Source: Harmothoe impar (Eukaryota; Annelida; Polychaeta; Phyllodocida; Polynoidae). From it: a stretch of DNA of 64,000 nucleotides. Under the pieces are notes generated by a model that did no database searches, was not told where the DNA came from, and saw only the letters and a list, made by a program, of their open reading frames with translations. The translations under genes were made by a program, and so were the position numbers. This document shows, in pieces, positions 54,448 through 64,000 of the stretch (the stretch's first letter is position 1; every line of letters starts with the position of its first letter). Where the stretch lies: contig OX381718.1 in the NCBI GenBank assembly GCA_947462335.1, positions 41,012,976 through 41,076,975 of the forward strand. Direction: 5' to 3'.

Positions 54448-55554
54448 TTCCCTCAGACATTTTTGAATATAATTATCCATTCATCATTCTGACCAATATC
54501 CCCATGACTAACCTGGGGTAGCCACTACAGACTGAGCCCCAGAACATATATATTATCAGTGTGCTACTGCAGCAACCTCAGAGCACCCACCCTCAGCCCT
54601 AATTGCAGGTTACAAATTGAACCTGGCACGTTATAGGAAGGCTCAGCCTGCATAGAGGATATGTGACAGCGTCGGCGCCCGTTGGTGTCATACTTATACT
54701 ATTATAGCAATTTCGGAGAAAAGCCCTTGCGTGCTGGCTTATGTTTTTCTATTGGGAGCTAGAGTGCTGAAAACACATCTAGGAGAACTTTGACTAAATT
54801 ATTCTGCTCTAGACTCTCGAAGCTTAATACCAAAGATACTTTGCTATGCTATGCAGGTGTGAATACAATGAACCATGATTGCAGATAGACACAATATAAG
54901 TATTCAACACAGATTAGTTAATTGTTGAACGAGATTTTTTTTTAACTTTCTGTATTATGCTTTAACAGAACCCATGGTCCCAAGGTTTCCTGCTCTCTAT
55001 ACATAGATGATCTATCGCTCTGATATGATACTAATGCCTTTAAATTCGACCAATGAAACTTTGTCAGAAAAAAGGCAACATATGGGTAAATTCAGTAAAG
55101 CGGTCAAGCCATGCCATTCTATGACATATGGCATATTTAACCGTGTGGAGTTTGGGGAAAATGGTCTGAGAGGACAGAGTGAAGAGAAGGGAGTGCATGG
55201 GAAGCTGAGGGGGACGCTACTGGCAGAACAATCTAGTAGTTCATCATTACTTTACTAGGATCTGCAACTGGTGCGTAAGGGCTAGTCTGGAGTATAACCA
55301 TTATGCTTTGTTTACAAGATAACATTTTCCCCTAAACTGGACCCCCACCCCAACCCACCCAAGAAATGCATTGACCCACATCTACAACACTCAGCTGGCC
55401 CGTTGTGAGTTATGTGGTCTGAGATCTCCTCACTTAATTTGCAAGAAACCACCGGTCTGATTCTAGTCGAAGTCTGGGTGAATGATAATAGGGCTGTATA
55501 GTGTTAAATTCATTATATTATCGCAGATGTTGACACAACATTACTACTGACCAG
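54445..55554. other. No recognisable feature
   Basis: An 83-codon plus-strand frame (55007-55258) has no known family; nothing else. Confidence 0.45.
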
Positions 55555-55640
55555 TGCTGACATCAACCACTACGCTGACATACATGTCTGATACGCTCTT
55601 GAAGAGTTATCATGATGCACTGATGCTGGCCTTAAAAGGT
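55555..55640 (+). mobile_element. P1 MITE fragment
   Basis: GATACGCTCTTGAAGAGTTA, TCATGATGCACTGATGC and GGCCTTAAAAGG only. Confidence 0.45.
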
Positions 55641-55736
55641 GCACACAGTTCTGGGCTGAGTTTCTCTGAGGCACAAAACTACTGTCGTGCAATAGAAACC
55701 TAAAGATGCAATAACGACAACATTGGCCGGATTGCA

Positions 55737-55765
55737 GGACCCTTACCTAGTTGTTGTAGGAGTCC
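55737..55765 (-). repeat. Inverted monomer of the splice-donor minisatellite
   Basis: On the minus strand this reads GGACTCCTACAACAACTAGG then TAAGGGTCC, a monomer of the array at 55940-57120 lying in the opposite orientation about 180 bp upstream. Confidence 0.75.
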
Positions 55766-55939
55766 AGCTGGACTGCTTCCACAGAGCAGTTCACAGAGCA
55801 GCTCACGAGTCAGTGGCTCGGCCTGGTCAGAGGCTGATCTGCCAACCCCTGCCCCTATAGAGTCATCCAACATAGGCCAACCTTTGAAGTTCCCACCCAG
55901 ATACCTAAAGCTGCTTCCAATGCGTATCACAAATCGTGT

Positions 55940-57120
55940 CCGGGCTCTGCCAACAACACAATAAGGGTCCTGATGGTACCTAGTTCCACTCGATTTCTGC
56001 CGCAACTAGGTAAGGGTTCTGATGGTACCTAGACTGCTGGTACAACTAGGAAAGAGTCCTGATAGTACCGGGTCCTACCCAGACTTCTGGCACAACTAGG
56101 TAATGGTCCTCATGGCACCTAGTCATGTAGAGATTTCTGCAACAACTAGGTAAGGGTTCTGATGGTACCTAGACTGCTGGTACAACTAGGAAAGAGTCCT
56201 GATAGTACCGGGTCCTACCCAGACTCCTGCCACAACTAGGTAATGGTCCTCATGGCACCTAGTCATGTAGAGATTTCTGCAACAACTAGGTAAGGGTTCT
56301 GATGGTACCTAGACTGCTGGTACAACTAGGAAAGAGTCCTGATAGTACCGGGTCCTACCCAGACTCCTGCCACAACTAGGTAATGGTCCTCATGGCACCT
56401 AGTCATGTAGAGATTTCTGCAACAACTAGGTAAGGGTTCTGATGGTACCTAGACTGCTGGTACAACTAGGAAAGAGTCCTGATAGTACCGGGTCCTACCC
56501 AGACTCCTGCCACAACTAGGTAATGGTCCTCATGGCACCTAGTCATGTAGAGATTTCTGCAACAACTAGGTAAGGGTTCTGATGGTACCTAGACTGCTGG
56601 TACAACTAGGAAAGAGTCCTGATAGTACCGGGTCCTACCCAGACTCCTGCCACAACTAGGTAATGGTCCTCATGGCACCTAGCCATGTAGAGACTCCTGC
56701 CACAACTAGGTAATGGTCCTCATGGCACCTAGTCATGTAGAGATTTCTGCAACAACTAGGTAAGGGTCCTGATGCTACCTTGTCCTGTAGAGACTCCTGG
56801 CACAACTAGGTAAAAGTCCTGATGTACCTTTTCCTAACCAGACTCCTGCCACAACTAGATACGGTTCATGGTGCTACCCGTCCTGCCAAGACTCCTGTCA
56901 CAACTAGGTAAGGGTCCTGATGGTACCTAGCCATGTAGAGACTCCTGCTACAACTAGATAAGGGTCCTGATGGTACCTAGTCATACCCAGACTCCTGCCA
57001 CAACTAGGTAAGGGTCCCGATAGTACCTAGTCTCGTAGAAACTCCCTCCACAAATATATGGAGGTCCTGATTGTACGTAGCAATGTCCATACTCCTGTCA
57101 CAGCTAGTGCGAGGTACTGA
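55940..57120 (+). repeat. Higher-order minisatellite (140-bp unit = 40+50+50)
   Basis: About 25 monomers of the type ACAACTAGGTAAGGGTCCTG + ATGGTACCTAG + AGACTCCTGCC. From 56001 to 56700, five copies of a 140-bp higher-order unit (monomers of 40, 50 and 50 bp) are nearly identical: the first has small changes and the rest look the same. The flanking monomers are more diverged. Most monomers contain CTAG|GTAAGG or CTAG|GTAATGG, a strong U1-complementary 5' splice site match. No protein is encoded. Confidence 0.95.
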
Positions 57121-57951
57121 TGAAATCCTACTCAGATATCATACACAACGAATACAATGGGGTTGTATAATGACTGCATGGATTAATAAGAATACTTGAT
57201 AGAAAGAACAATGAAATATGAATAGTAAAAGTGATACTAGTACGGGTGGCTAGGACTGCCTATATAACACTCTGCTTCATCAAGATCTCCGCCAAATGGC
57301 CACAACGTTATCTACACTGCAACCGAATACTACCTTAGAATGACCAACCTCTATTATTAGATACTGGAGGTCATTTGGGTACCTGGTGGATCTAATTGCG
57401 CGGCTACAAGTCAGACTAATGCCTCTACATAGCTCTGTAAGGGTCACAGGGAGACAGATGGGTGTTTCTACCGATTCTTTCCTAAATTAAAGTAAGTGCA
57501 ACCTGGATTTACTTGAGTTGAAGTGAGAGCTTTTGGTAACTTTTGGATAATAAAATTTAATGCTTGTTACATGAGTTTTGTTGTTCAAATGTTAATACAG
57601 CTCAACGCTGAAGCAAAATAAATGGGTCAGAAAATTACTAATAAGTAAGGAAAATAAGTACTGAAAAGAAGCTGTGCTGTAAGAATCCGGCTAAATGCTC
57701 CTGATACGTTAATGTTGAGAAAATCGTTCCTACTAGACCAAGGGTGGGGGTACCAAAGAGCATTCAAACCTAAGTGTTGTTATAAACTGCATCACCAATT
57801 TATGGGTGCAGATTTGAACTTTGTAGCCGGACCTGTCCAGGCATTAATGAGACGTTAGCATTGGTTTCCATGTAAATCTGCTATATCTAGTTTCACTGAA
57901 TGCATTATTCCTCGTCCAATATCCGGTTTATAAAATAATTACGGTCTCTCT
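57121..57951. other. No recognisable feature
   Basis: Intron-like; nothing supported. Confidence 0.5.
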
Positions 57952-58170
57952 CTAACCCTTTTCAGAACTGCGCAGTGCTTTAAAGGCCCAGCACCCCTAT
58001 ATATAAGGCTGATTACCTGTCCCGACTGCACTCTAACTGTTACTGGACGTGCAGTAAGATCTGCGGGTTTAAGATGTTATACACTGGCAACATACTCACC
58101 CAGGTTGAATTCACAGATCATGATGACCAATACAAGGGCATTATGCAATATGCCATCCTTAAAGGGTTGA
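57952..58170 (+). mobile_element. P1 MITE, variant interior
   Basis: TAACCCTTTTCAGAACTGCG start, CAGTGCTTTAAAGGCCC, CAGATCATGATGACCAATAC, AAGGGCATTATGCAATATG, and an end CATCCTTAAAGGGTT. Its interior (58007-58044) closely matches the first 45 bases of the window. Confidence 0.75.
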
Positions 58171-59079
58171 AGCACTACGTGACCCTTAACGAGTAGGACC
58201 CCATAGCTCACAGGTGTCTGGGATACTGCTTGCCAATGGTCCCCCGGGACCTGTTCCCAAGAAGAAAGCAAATTCTCAAAATGAAATCATACGAATGATT
58301 ATGTCAAAATGCATAAATTATCACTGGTTTCTAATTCCATGTTGATTTCTTACCGCTAGAAGAATGTGATGCAAAAATAGATACAGAGATACAGAAACAC
58401 ATTTAGAAAGGATAAAACATATGATCTTCAATAATTAATGCGGTTAGGGCCTAAATGCCATTGACTAAATGCAACTAAATTTCGACAAAACTTTGCCCAT
58501 GACGCAGGCCTGTATACAGATATAACATCTTATTCTGCAAAGATACGATGAAAAGATCGGATCCCAGGATAGTGTTAGTTATCCAGAATCGGGGATTTAG
58601 TGATCTATGACACATGCATATAAATTAACTAACAATCAGATCATTATGTTTTGGACCTAGTTTGGTTCATTGACATAAAAAGGCATAAGCAGACCGTATT
58701 AAATAGGTCATATTTATGCATTATCAAGTCATGAAGTGTTCCAATCACTGCTTAAATTTAAACGGTGGTGGAACCAATTCCTGACATGAACTTTCAATGA
58801 CCAGCTAACGCCTCCTTAAGAAACAGAACCCTGGTGTCTAAGCACAGAGATATTGGAAGAGGACCCTATGTGGTTTAATAGCTAAAGTGTCTGTTTTATA
58901 GTAAGTCAAGTGTCTCCTAGCGGTGCCCCAATGGACTCTGACCACTCCTAACGTCCCTACGATACCCTTCCCTAGTGACCCATACAGGGAGGGTGACAAA
59001 AGAATGACATTGCTAGGGCATTAAAGGCACATTTCCCCATGCAGGGGAATTGGTAACCACAGTAAGGCCATCCTTGGCC
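58171..59079. other. No recognisable feature
   Basis: Nothing supported. Confidence 0.5.
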
Positions 59080-59324
59080 AGCCCTTTAAGGACCGCAAAG
59101 TGATTTGATATGCTTTGACTTTTATTTTTAGGATGCATAAATACAGCTCTGGTGAGTCTATCCATACATTATGCTGTCCCTTTGAGATTGTATCAACTAT
59201 ATGGGATTGGCATGATATTTGAATGCATCGATAATGATCGCGTTACTCCCCAGGGCTGCATTCATGCGTCATTGTTCCAACAATCATAGGGCATTGAAAC
59301 ACTGTGTGGCTCTTAAAGATTATT
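59080..59324 (+). mobile_element. P1 MITE
   Basis: GCCCTTTAAGGACCGCAAAG start, AATACAGCTCTGGTGAGTC, ATTGGCATGATATTTGAATG, CCCAGGGCTGCATTCATGCG, GGGCATTGAAACACTGTG and an end CTTAAAGATTA. Confidence 0.8.
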
Positions 59325-59539
59325 TGCTTGCAATGTCAGTTTCAATGCTAATATTTCCAAAATGTCCCGTTTAAGCACCCCTGAACTTTAAATGTGCACT
59401 TCCCTGTACTTATACGAGACCTGCTATTATATAGGATATAAAGTAGACCTGGATTATTAGTTTGAATACCTTATACCCATTGTTTAAACACATTTTTTAA
59501 ATTGGTTTTATTGCCTATCATAAGCTTACTCACAATATT

Positions 59540-59700
59540 TTGGCTTCCACTGACCCGTCCGTTGACGGACTGGTCGGTGGAAGCCAAATTAGCACACCCG
59601 TCAAAGGTTTGGGGTCATTTTGATGGATAAAACCTGCTTCCACTGCTCCGTCCTTCGACGGATCCGTCCAAAAAGTGGACGGATCCGTCCGTCAACGGCA
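59540..59700. repeat. GTCCGTTGACGGAC foldbacks
   Basis: TTGGCTTCCACTGACC (59540) and GGTCGGTGGAAGCCAA (to 59587) are 16-bp perfect inverted arms around CGTCCGTTGACGGACT. A second set (CTTCCACTGCTCCGTC ... ACGGCAGTGGAA, about 59637-59704) surrounds a GACGGATCCGTCC core. Same family as 92-438. Confidence 0.8.
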
Positions 59701-59876
59701 GTGGAATCAGCGCTTAACAATCCAACATGAAGGACATGCAGACTGGTATCACCAATAAGACGGTGATAGTCCCTCTGACACCAGTGTGCGATTAAGGAGT
59801 GAGATAGCACGGCATGAGATAAGTGTTAGTTGACTGAGATAAAGGGGATAAAGGATAAGGCCGGGGAAGTAGGGAT

Positions 59877-60294
59877 AACCCTTAAATGATGACATGATGT
59901 CTAGATGGCTCATATTTATTTGTTGGCAGAATGCAGCATTGGAGCGCCAGCAGGTCACTCACTAGAATAGTACGCACTATGCTGAATGTTGCATAAATGT
60001 TGGTATTTAAGCAAATATTTGACGGCTTAAAGTCACACTCTAAGCATGTTGAATGCAAGTAAATGCGTCCGAAAGCCGGTCAAATGCCATCATGACAGTT
60101 CCATGATATTTAAATGATACTTACTGAGATTAAAGCTACTCGAAGAATGACTTTAAGTAATTAAGAACTGTGCTTAGAATTTAACGTTCATGCTGTGGAA
60201 TGCTCGGTATTGTAGCAATCTGTTAGGGCGTGCTGCATCATACGGATCCAAGGGAATACTGTATTAAAGCACTAAGCTGTTCTTAAAGGGTTAA
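59877..60294 (+). mobile_element. P1 MITE ends with extra sequence between
   Basis: Left-like part at 59877-60030 (AACCCTTAAATGATGACATG ... CAGAATGCAGCATTGG), and a clear right end at 60228-60294 (GTGCTGCATCATACGGATC, GTATTAAAGCACTAAGC, CTTAAAGGGTTAA). They may be two fragments. Confidence 0.55.
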
Positions 60295-60396
60295 GGTATA
60301 CATATTGCAGGGCAGAGACGTCTGTGATAAGGAGAGAGATATTAGCATGAGGAGGAGGGGCTACATCATCTGTGTCTGAGTGCAAACGTTGTTATC

Positions 60397-60640
60397 AAAA
60401 TCTTAAAGACACACATAGTGCTTTAACCCTTTGAAGCCTAGCATCAACTAAAGTCGATGCCATGGCAGCCCTAGCTTAGACTATAGTCGATGCCCTGACA
60501 GGCCTTCCGTTGACTATAGTCCTGGGAACTATTAGTTGATCTCAGAGGTTGTTCTCATAGCAGGCTATGTAAATTTTGGTCAGGATTTAAAGGGTTATTG
60601 TGCTAGATCCGTTTTCATTATGATACGTTGAATGCAGACA
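60397..60640 (+). mobile_element. P1 MITE split by a P2 element
   Basis: P1 words TTAAAGACACACATAGTGCT lie left of the P2 copy. ATTGTGCTAGATCC, TTTTCATTATGATACG and GAATGCAG lie right of it. In intact P1 copies these join as GTGCTTTAATGTGC, which contains TTAA, the expected target. Confidence 0.7.
60423..60597. mobile_element. P2 element (TTAA), inserted in P1
   Basis: TTAACCCTTTGAAGCCTAGC start and TTTGGTCAGGATTTAAAGGG end followed by TTAT (mutated TTAA). Contains GACTATAGTC repeats like 51710-51932. Confidence 0.8.
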
Positions 60641-61446
60641 TTAGCTTTCCAATTGTGAGACAATGAAAAATTACGTTTATTACAAGTGCTGTTTATTACC
60701 ATATCGTGAGTACATAATGTACATAAAATCCATGTGTGTGTCATAATTGGCAGAAAGAAACATTTCATTATTCAAAAGGAGTGATTGGTGGTACATGATG
60801 TACTGCTGGTTATTTTGGGCGATCCCACAAATACATTGAGAGTTATGAGGAAATTGCAAATGGATAACCTGGCATTGGAGTATGAGGCCTTCTCCAATCA
60901 TATCTGAATTATTGTGTTTGGAATCGATGAGCGTTGAAAATGTATCGCATCAATTGTGCAGGTCAAAAATGCCCGTGAAGAGACTGTTTTAGAGGCAGAT
61001 TCGTCAAAAGTGGATAGGGGGAGATTTGGACAATTTGTCATTACATTGTTGTCAAGAATGATTGTAATGGTAGTACTTTCCTTGATTGAAAAAACAACAA
61101 CTATGCCCTTAATTACAATAATGTATACATTCATTACTCCCTCTGGCTGTATTTAGGGCACCACACAGACCCCTACAGGTATTATACACCTGCGCCCGAA
61201 TTGAATAATGCACCAAGCTATATTACCTGAAGATTCAAGATCGGAGTAGAGCACAGCTTCCATTGTAAACTAAAACACTGCATACGGAAAATCACCCTGT
61301 GGTAGTTTCACATAGAGTCGATCACCCAAATTCGTACTTATTGGTATGTGATAAACTCCCAAGTTGTCCTTTGATTTACATGTAGATAGAATCTGTAACT
61401 TTCAGCACGTCCTCGAACCTAAAGCAACGTGATCTTCCCCAGCAAA

Positions 61447-61486
61447 ATGGCCACTGAGTCTGCGCACAGAGATCCAAAAAGACTAG
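61447..61486 (+). CDS. Speculative short coding exon (start plus donor)
   Basis: AAAATGG gives a good initiation context. Thirteen codons (MATESAHRDPKRL plus one base) run to CTAG|GTAAAA. TCTGCGCACAG just inside resembles an NRF1 half site. Without homology this is a weak prediction. Confidence 0.15.
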
Positions 61487-61645
61487 GTAAAAAGTTTAAA
61501 ACTTCCCCTACACCTTTTCATAGAATGCCACTTATTTGATGACCAGATGGCACACAAATGATGTTTAGATATCTATTTAAAGCCAATACATTATAAAATA
61601 TGTGTATGTTATCAAATAATCAAAATTATGAAAAATGTGAACTCT

Positions 61646-61659
61646 GTTGCCATGGCAAC
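61646..61659. promoter_or_regulatory. Perfect X-box palindrome (RFX-type)
   Basis: GTTGCCATGGCAAC is the textbook symmetrical X-box bound by RFX factors, which control many cilium genes. Related words occur inside transposons at 19550, 25838 and (shorter) 51677, so this one could also be repeat-derived. No promoter is established. Confidence 0.4.
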
Positions 61660-62705
61660 AATCATTCTAAAACGGCGAAATTTCAAAATTTTCACTCCTT
61701 TTTTCAGCAGAATCAACATCCCCGACAAAGGCCACCCTATTCAGTTAAATTTTTGGCCATTCCTTTCACAATGGATGTTTCAACCCCATCATGTGTACTG
61801 TATAATTATATTCAAATTTATTGAACTTAAAAAAATGTGCTTGCAAAGAGTTGAATATTGACAAGTGTTTTGAGAGTTGTTATGATTGAGGTCCAGTTGA
61901 GGACAATTTTTGAACATACTAAGTCTTTTGCTGTCATTAACAGACCCATATGTGATGAAAGTCAGCTATTCAATATGAAATGTATGACAAAATCATGGTT
62001 TGTAGGGCTGGATGTCTCAATATCCCTATGCTAAGTGAGCTTATTAATCCAAAATGGCCACCATTTGCAGGAATTATTAAACAAATGAATCTGTGAAACA
62101 TCAATTATTGTTTCCTAGTACAGTAGATCTATGAAATATTACTATACTGCAGATATTACCACAATCATGCCACAATAAACCTTTGAGAACTATTAATGGA
62201 CGTTCACTTTGCCTTGATTTAATGACATTTATGGGCTAAAAATAGACAAAACAGCACTTTTCCTCCAATTATCAATAAGAAAAAAAAGTATAGGGTCAGG
62301 ATCCAAAGGGCTATTAAGGTGTTTGAATGTATGCGGTCCACTCTAGGTGAATCTACCTTTACCATGTTCATGTGGCACCTTTCCAATCCCTGGTGTCTCA
62401 GCATTATTTATACCTCATGTCATGCCCTCATGATGGATCCTTGACAACAGACAGCCCCCATGTTAATCCATTGTTAGGATTGTCATGTATTGATCAGTCT
62501 TTAAGGTGTCTTTTTTATATTGATTACTCTCAACATGTTTTCTCATCATCCACCTTGTTTTGTTGTCATATTTTATCAAACAAGATTGGTGGTATTTTTT
62601 TTACCATCAAACCATTAAGACCACCATAGTCTTTTTTTCAAAATCTACTATGCTCTTTGTTGGCATGATGCAGATTCTATGTTGGTTATTATTGGTTATT
62701 AATGT

Positions 62706-62737
62706 GCTTGTTATTTTCTCCTCCCCACAGGTGAGTA
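62706..62737 (+). other. Recursive-splice-like site 3 (AG|GTGAGT)
   Basis: Pyrimidine tract then CTCCTCCCCACAG|GTGAGTAG, with acceptor AG at 62729-62730 and donor GT at 62731-62732. ATTAATG lies about 30 nt upstream, as in sites 1 and 2. The flanks are not similar to those sites, so it arose independently. Confidence 0.55.
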
Positions 62738-62814
62738 GAGACTGAGATGACAGGTGTGAGCAGGCATACAGGTGGGTAAGATGCTGAGGGGTGAGACATT
62801 AAATCTTTAGGAAG

Positions 62815-63066
62815 CGGTTATTTTGTAGCAGCAGTAGGGTGGTGCATTTTTGTGCCACTGGGCCTGTGAGAGGTCCAAATATTCTTTGCCCCCTCCCCGC
62901 CCCGCCAGCGCTCAACGGCAGACCCCATTATACCATAGTTAAAAACCACAGTTTTTTTTGCCCAAAAGTGCTGACATTTCTTTGCCCTCCCCCCTTCTAA
63001 AGGGTTCCAAAATGGTTGGTCAAGAGGTCTAAAATTGTCTGGTTCCCCCCGAACCCACCAGCCCCT
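62815..63066. repeat. TTTGCCCTCCCC-type dispersed repeat
   Basis: TTCTTTGCCCCCTCCCCGCC and TTTCTTTGCCCTCCCCCC separated by about 90 bp. A similar C-rich motif set is at 38640-38820 (TTTTTGCCCCTCCCCC). Probably a diverged transposon; superfamily unknown. Confidence 0.4.
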
Positions 63067-63333
63067 TAATATTAAGGACAGCATAGTGCAACATGAGCTT
63101 TACTTAGCGTAACATATGAACCCATCACCAGTGGATAATTCCAGGTGCTATGTTCATGTATCCAGCCCACCCTACGAGTAACTCCGCAGCGACTCATTGT
63201 TTCAACTTGTTGACATTTCAGGAGTGTATCATCCCGCATAGGCTCGATATGATGCATGAAAGCAGCCCTAAAATCTGCATGGCTACATTCATGCATCAGA
63301 ATGACAAAGGGCATATTGCGTTGAAATATGCGT
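63067..63333 (+). mobile_element. P1 MITE
   Basis: TTAAGGACAGCATAGTGCAA start, TTCAGGAGTGTATCATCCC, CGATATGATGCATGAAAGC, GGCTACATTCATGCATCAG and AATGACAAAGGGCATATTGC. Confidence 0.75.
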
Positions 63334-63737
63334 TTCTATGAAGTTGATTTTGATGCAAGCTGATAAACACCTGTAAACTTTGAATACTAAATATTGGAAA
63401 TATTTGTAAAGAATGCATCATCCTAGAGCATTCGTATACTGATATGTTATTCAGAACAGATGTGTGTTTCAGCGTGGTAGGTTGGGGGTATTGTAGAATG
63501 ACACATCCCAATCCTCGAGGATTCCCATTGATCTGAATTGCCTATTGGAAAGCATTTTCCTTACAGAATATGACAGTAGCAAGCGGCTGTTTCTATATAT
63601 AGCCTTAGTAGGGGTAAGCCGGGGGCAGGGGTGGGGTGGGATATGGTTGTGTGATTATTCCATTGAGTTTAGCTGCCACAGCGACCCTGGGCCTGGCATC
63701 ATCTGGTGGGGGCGGCATATTCATCCAGACCCCCCTG
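63334..63737. other. No recognisable feature
   Basis: Nothing supported. Confidence 0.5.
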
Positions 63738-63996
63738 CGTCCTTTAAGGGCCGCATTGTGCTTTAAGTGATGTGCAATGCCCTTTTTCCTCATGTTTGTA
63801 TCAATGCAGCACTGGCGGGTCTACACACTTACTACTGGTAATTTATTAGGCAGCCCCTTCAAGAATACATCAAGGCTGTAGGGTTGGCATGATGCTTAAA
63901 TGCAGCCTTGGTGAGTCACTCAACAGGGCTGCATTCATGCATCAAGACAATAAAGGGCATACTGCATTAAAGCATACTGCTGCTCCTAAAGGGGTA
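63738..63996 (+). mobile_element. P1 MITE, near full length
   Basis: TCCTTTAAGGGCCGCATTGT start, GTGCAATGCCCTTTTTCCTC, GCAGCACTGGCGGGTC, GGTTGGCATGATGCTTAAAT, CAGGGCTGCATTCATGCATC, GACAATAAAGGGCATACTGC, and an end TCCTAAAGGGGTAGAG. Confidence 0.85.
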
Positions 63997-64000
63997 GAGA

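Larger units (their letters stand above)
60645..62699. other. 2 kb mostly featureless
   Basis: Overlapping frames on opposite strands at 60898-61156 are unrecognised. It holds the possible first exon at 61447 and the X-box at 61646, listed separately. A clean P1 copy is not seen. Confidence 0.45.

Noticed and set aside
55940..57120. CRISPR-like appearance of regularly spaced repeats
   Set aside because: The whole 140-bp unit is repeated, including the 'spacers', and the context is eukaryotic; it is a higher-order minisatellite.
60898..61156. Overlapping frames of 66-78 codons
   Set aside because: Both strands open, poor acceptor before 60960, no known domain.

Overview
This is AT-rich, repeat-dense DNA from an animal. 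It has no prokaryotic layout: no operons, no tightly packed genes and no open frame with a recognisable protein family. Nearly everything that can be named is a short non-autonomous DNA transposon, a tandem repeat or a segmental duplication. The mix of TTAA-, hAT-, TA- and RAG/Transib-type termini suggests a marine invertebrate (for example a lancelet, hemichordate, echinoderm or mollusc), but the sequence alone does not fix the species. I find no confident protein-coding gene. Several plus-strand sites read as polypyrimidine tract-AG|GTAAG/GTGAG with no exon between acceptor and donor (11174, 42609, 62730). That would fit the window lying inside one or more very long plus-strand introns.

Repeat content. 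The dominant repeat, called P1 here, is a TTAA-flanked foldback MITE with CCCTTTAAGGAC-like ends, about 200-260 bp, in roughly 35 full or partial copies spread over the whole window. Its ends match the piggyBac superfamily convention. Two other TTAA families are present: P2 at 51710 and 60423, and a 0.7-kb element at 19037.

0-12 kb: GTCCGTCGACGGATCC foldbacks, a solo LTR on the minus strand, CGCGTATAAGCC-type and hAT-type MITEs, a 5/10-bp minisatellite, and the first recursive-splice-like site. 12.4-27.3 kb: an old three-fold duplication. Unit 1 carries a recent 866-bp tandem duplication whose junction lies inside a chimeric P1 copy. Unit 3 is swollen by three insertions (0.7, 3.0 and 1.2 kb), and the paralogous units supply the empty sites. 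27.3-39.7 kb: simple repeats, P1 copies and plain intron-like sequence.

39.77-41.69 kb: a 1.9-kb element with 241-bp inverted repeats that begin exactly with CACAGTG, the V(D)J heptamer. It is flanked by a 5-bp duplication (CATGT) and carries repeated TATGACCGTAATTC iterons; two younger MITEs are nested inside. 42-55 kb: the second recursive-splice-like site (a paralogue of the first), more P1 copies, a TA-flanked 1-kb iteron element with a P2 copy inside, and a possible 49-nt exon. 55.9-57.1 kb: a higher-order minisatellite (140-bp unit of three monomers) in which most monomers carry CTAGGTAAG, a splice-donor match. 58-64 kb: P1 copies, another GTCCGTTGACGGAC foldback, a P2 element nested in a P1 element, a perfect X-box palindrome and the third recursive-splice-like site.

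The features do not form a pathway. What the window records is a history of transposition, nesting and duplication in what is probably intronic or intergenic DNA. The points most worth testing are the CACAGTG-ended element, the zero-length-exon sites and the splice-donor minisatellite.
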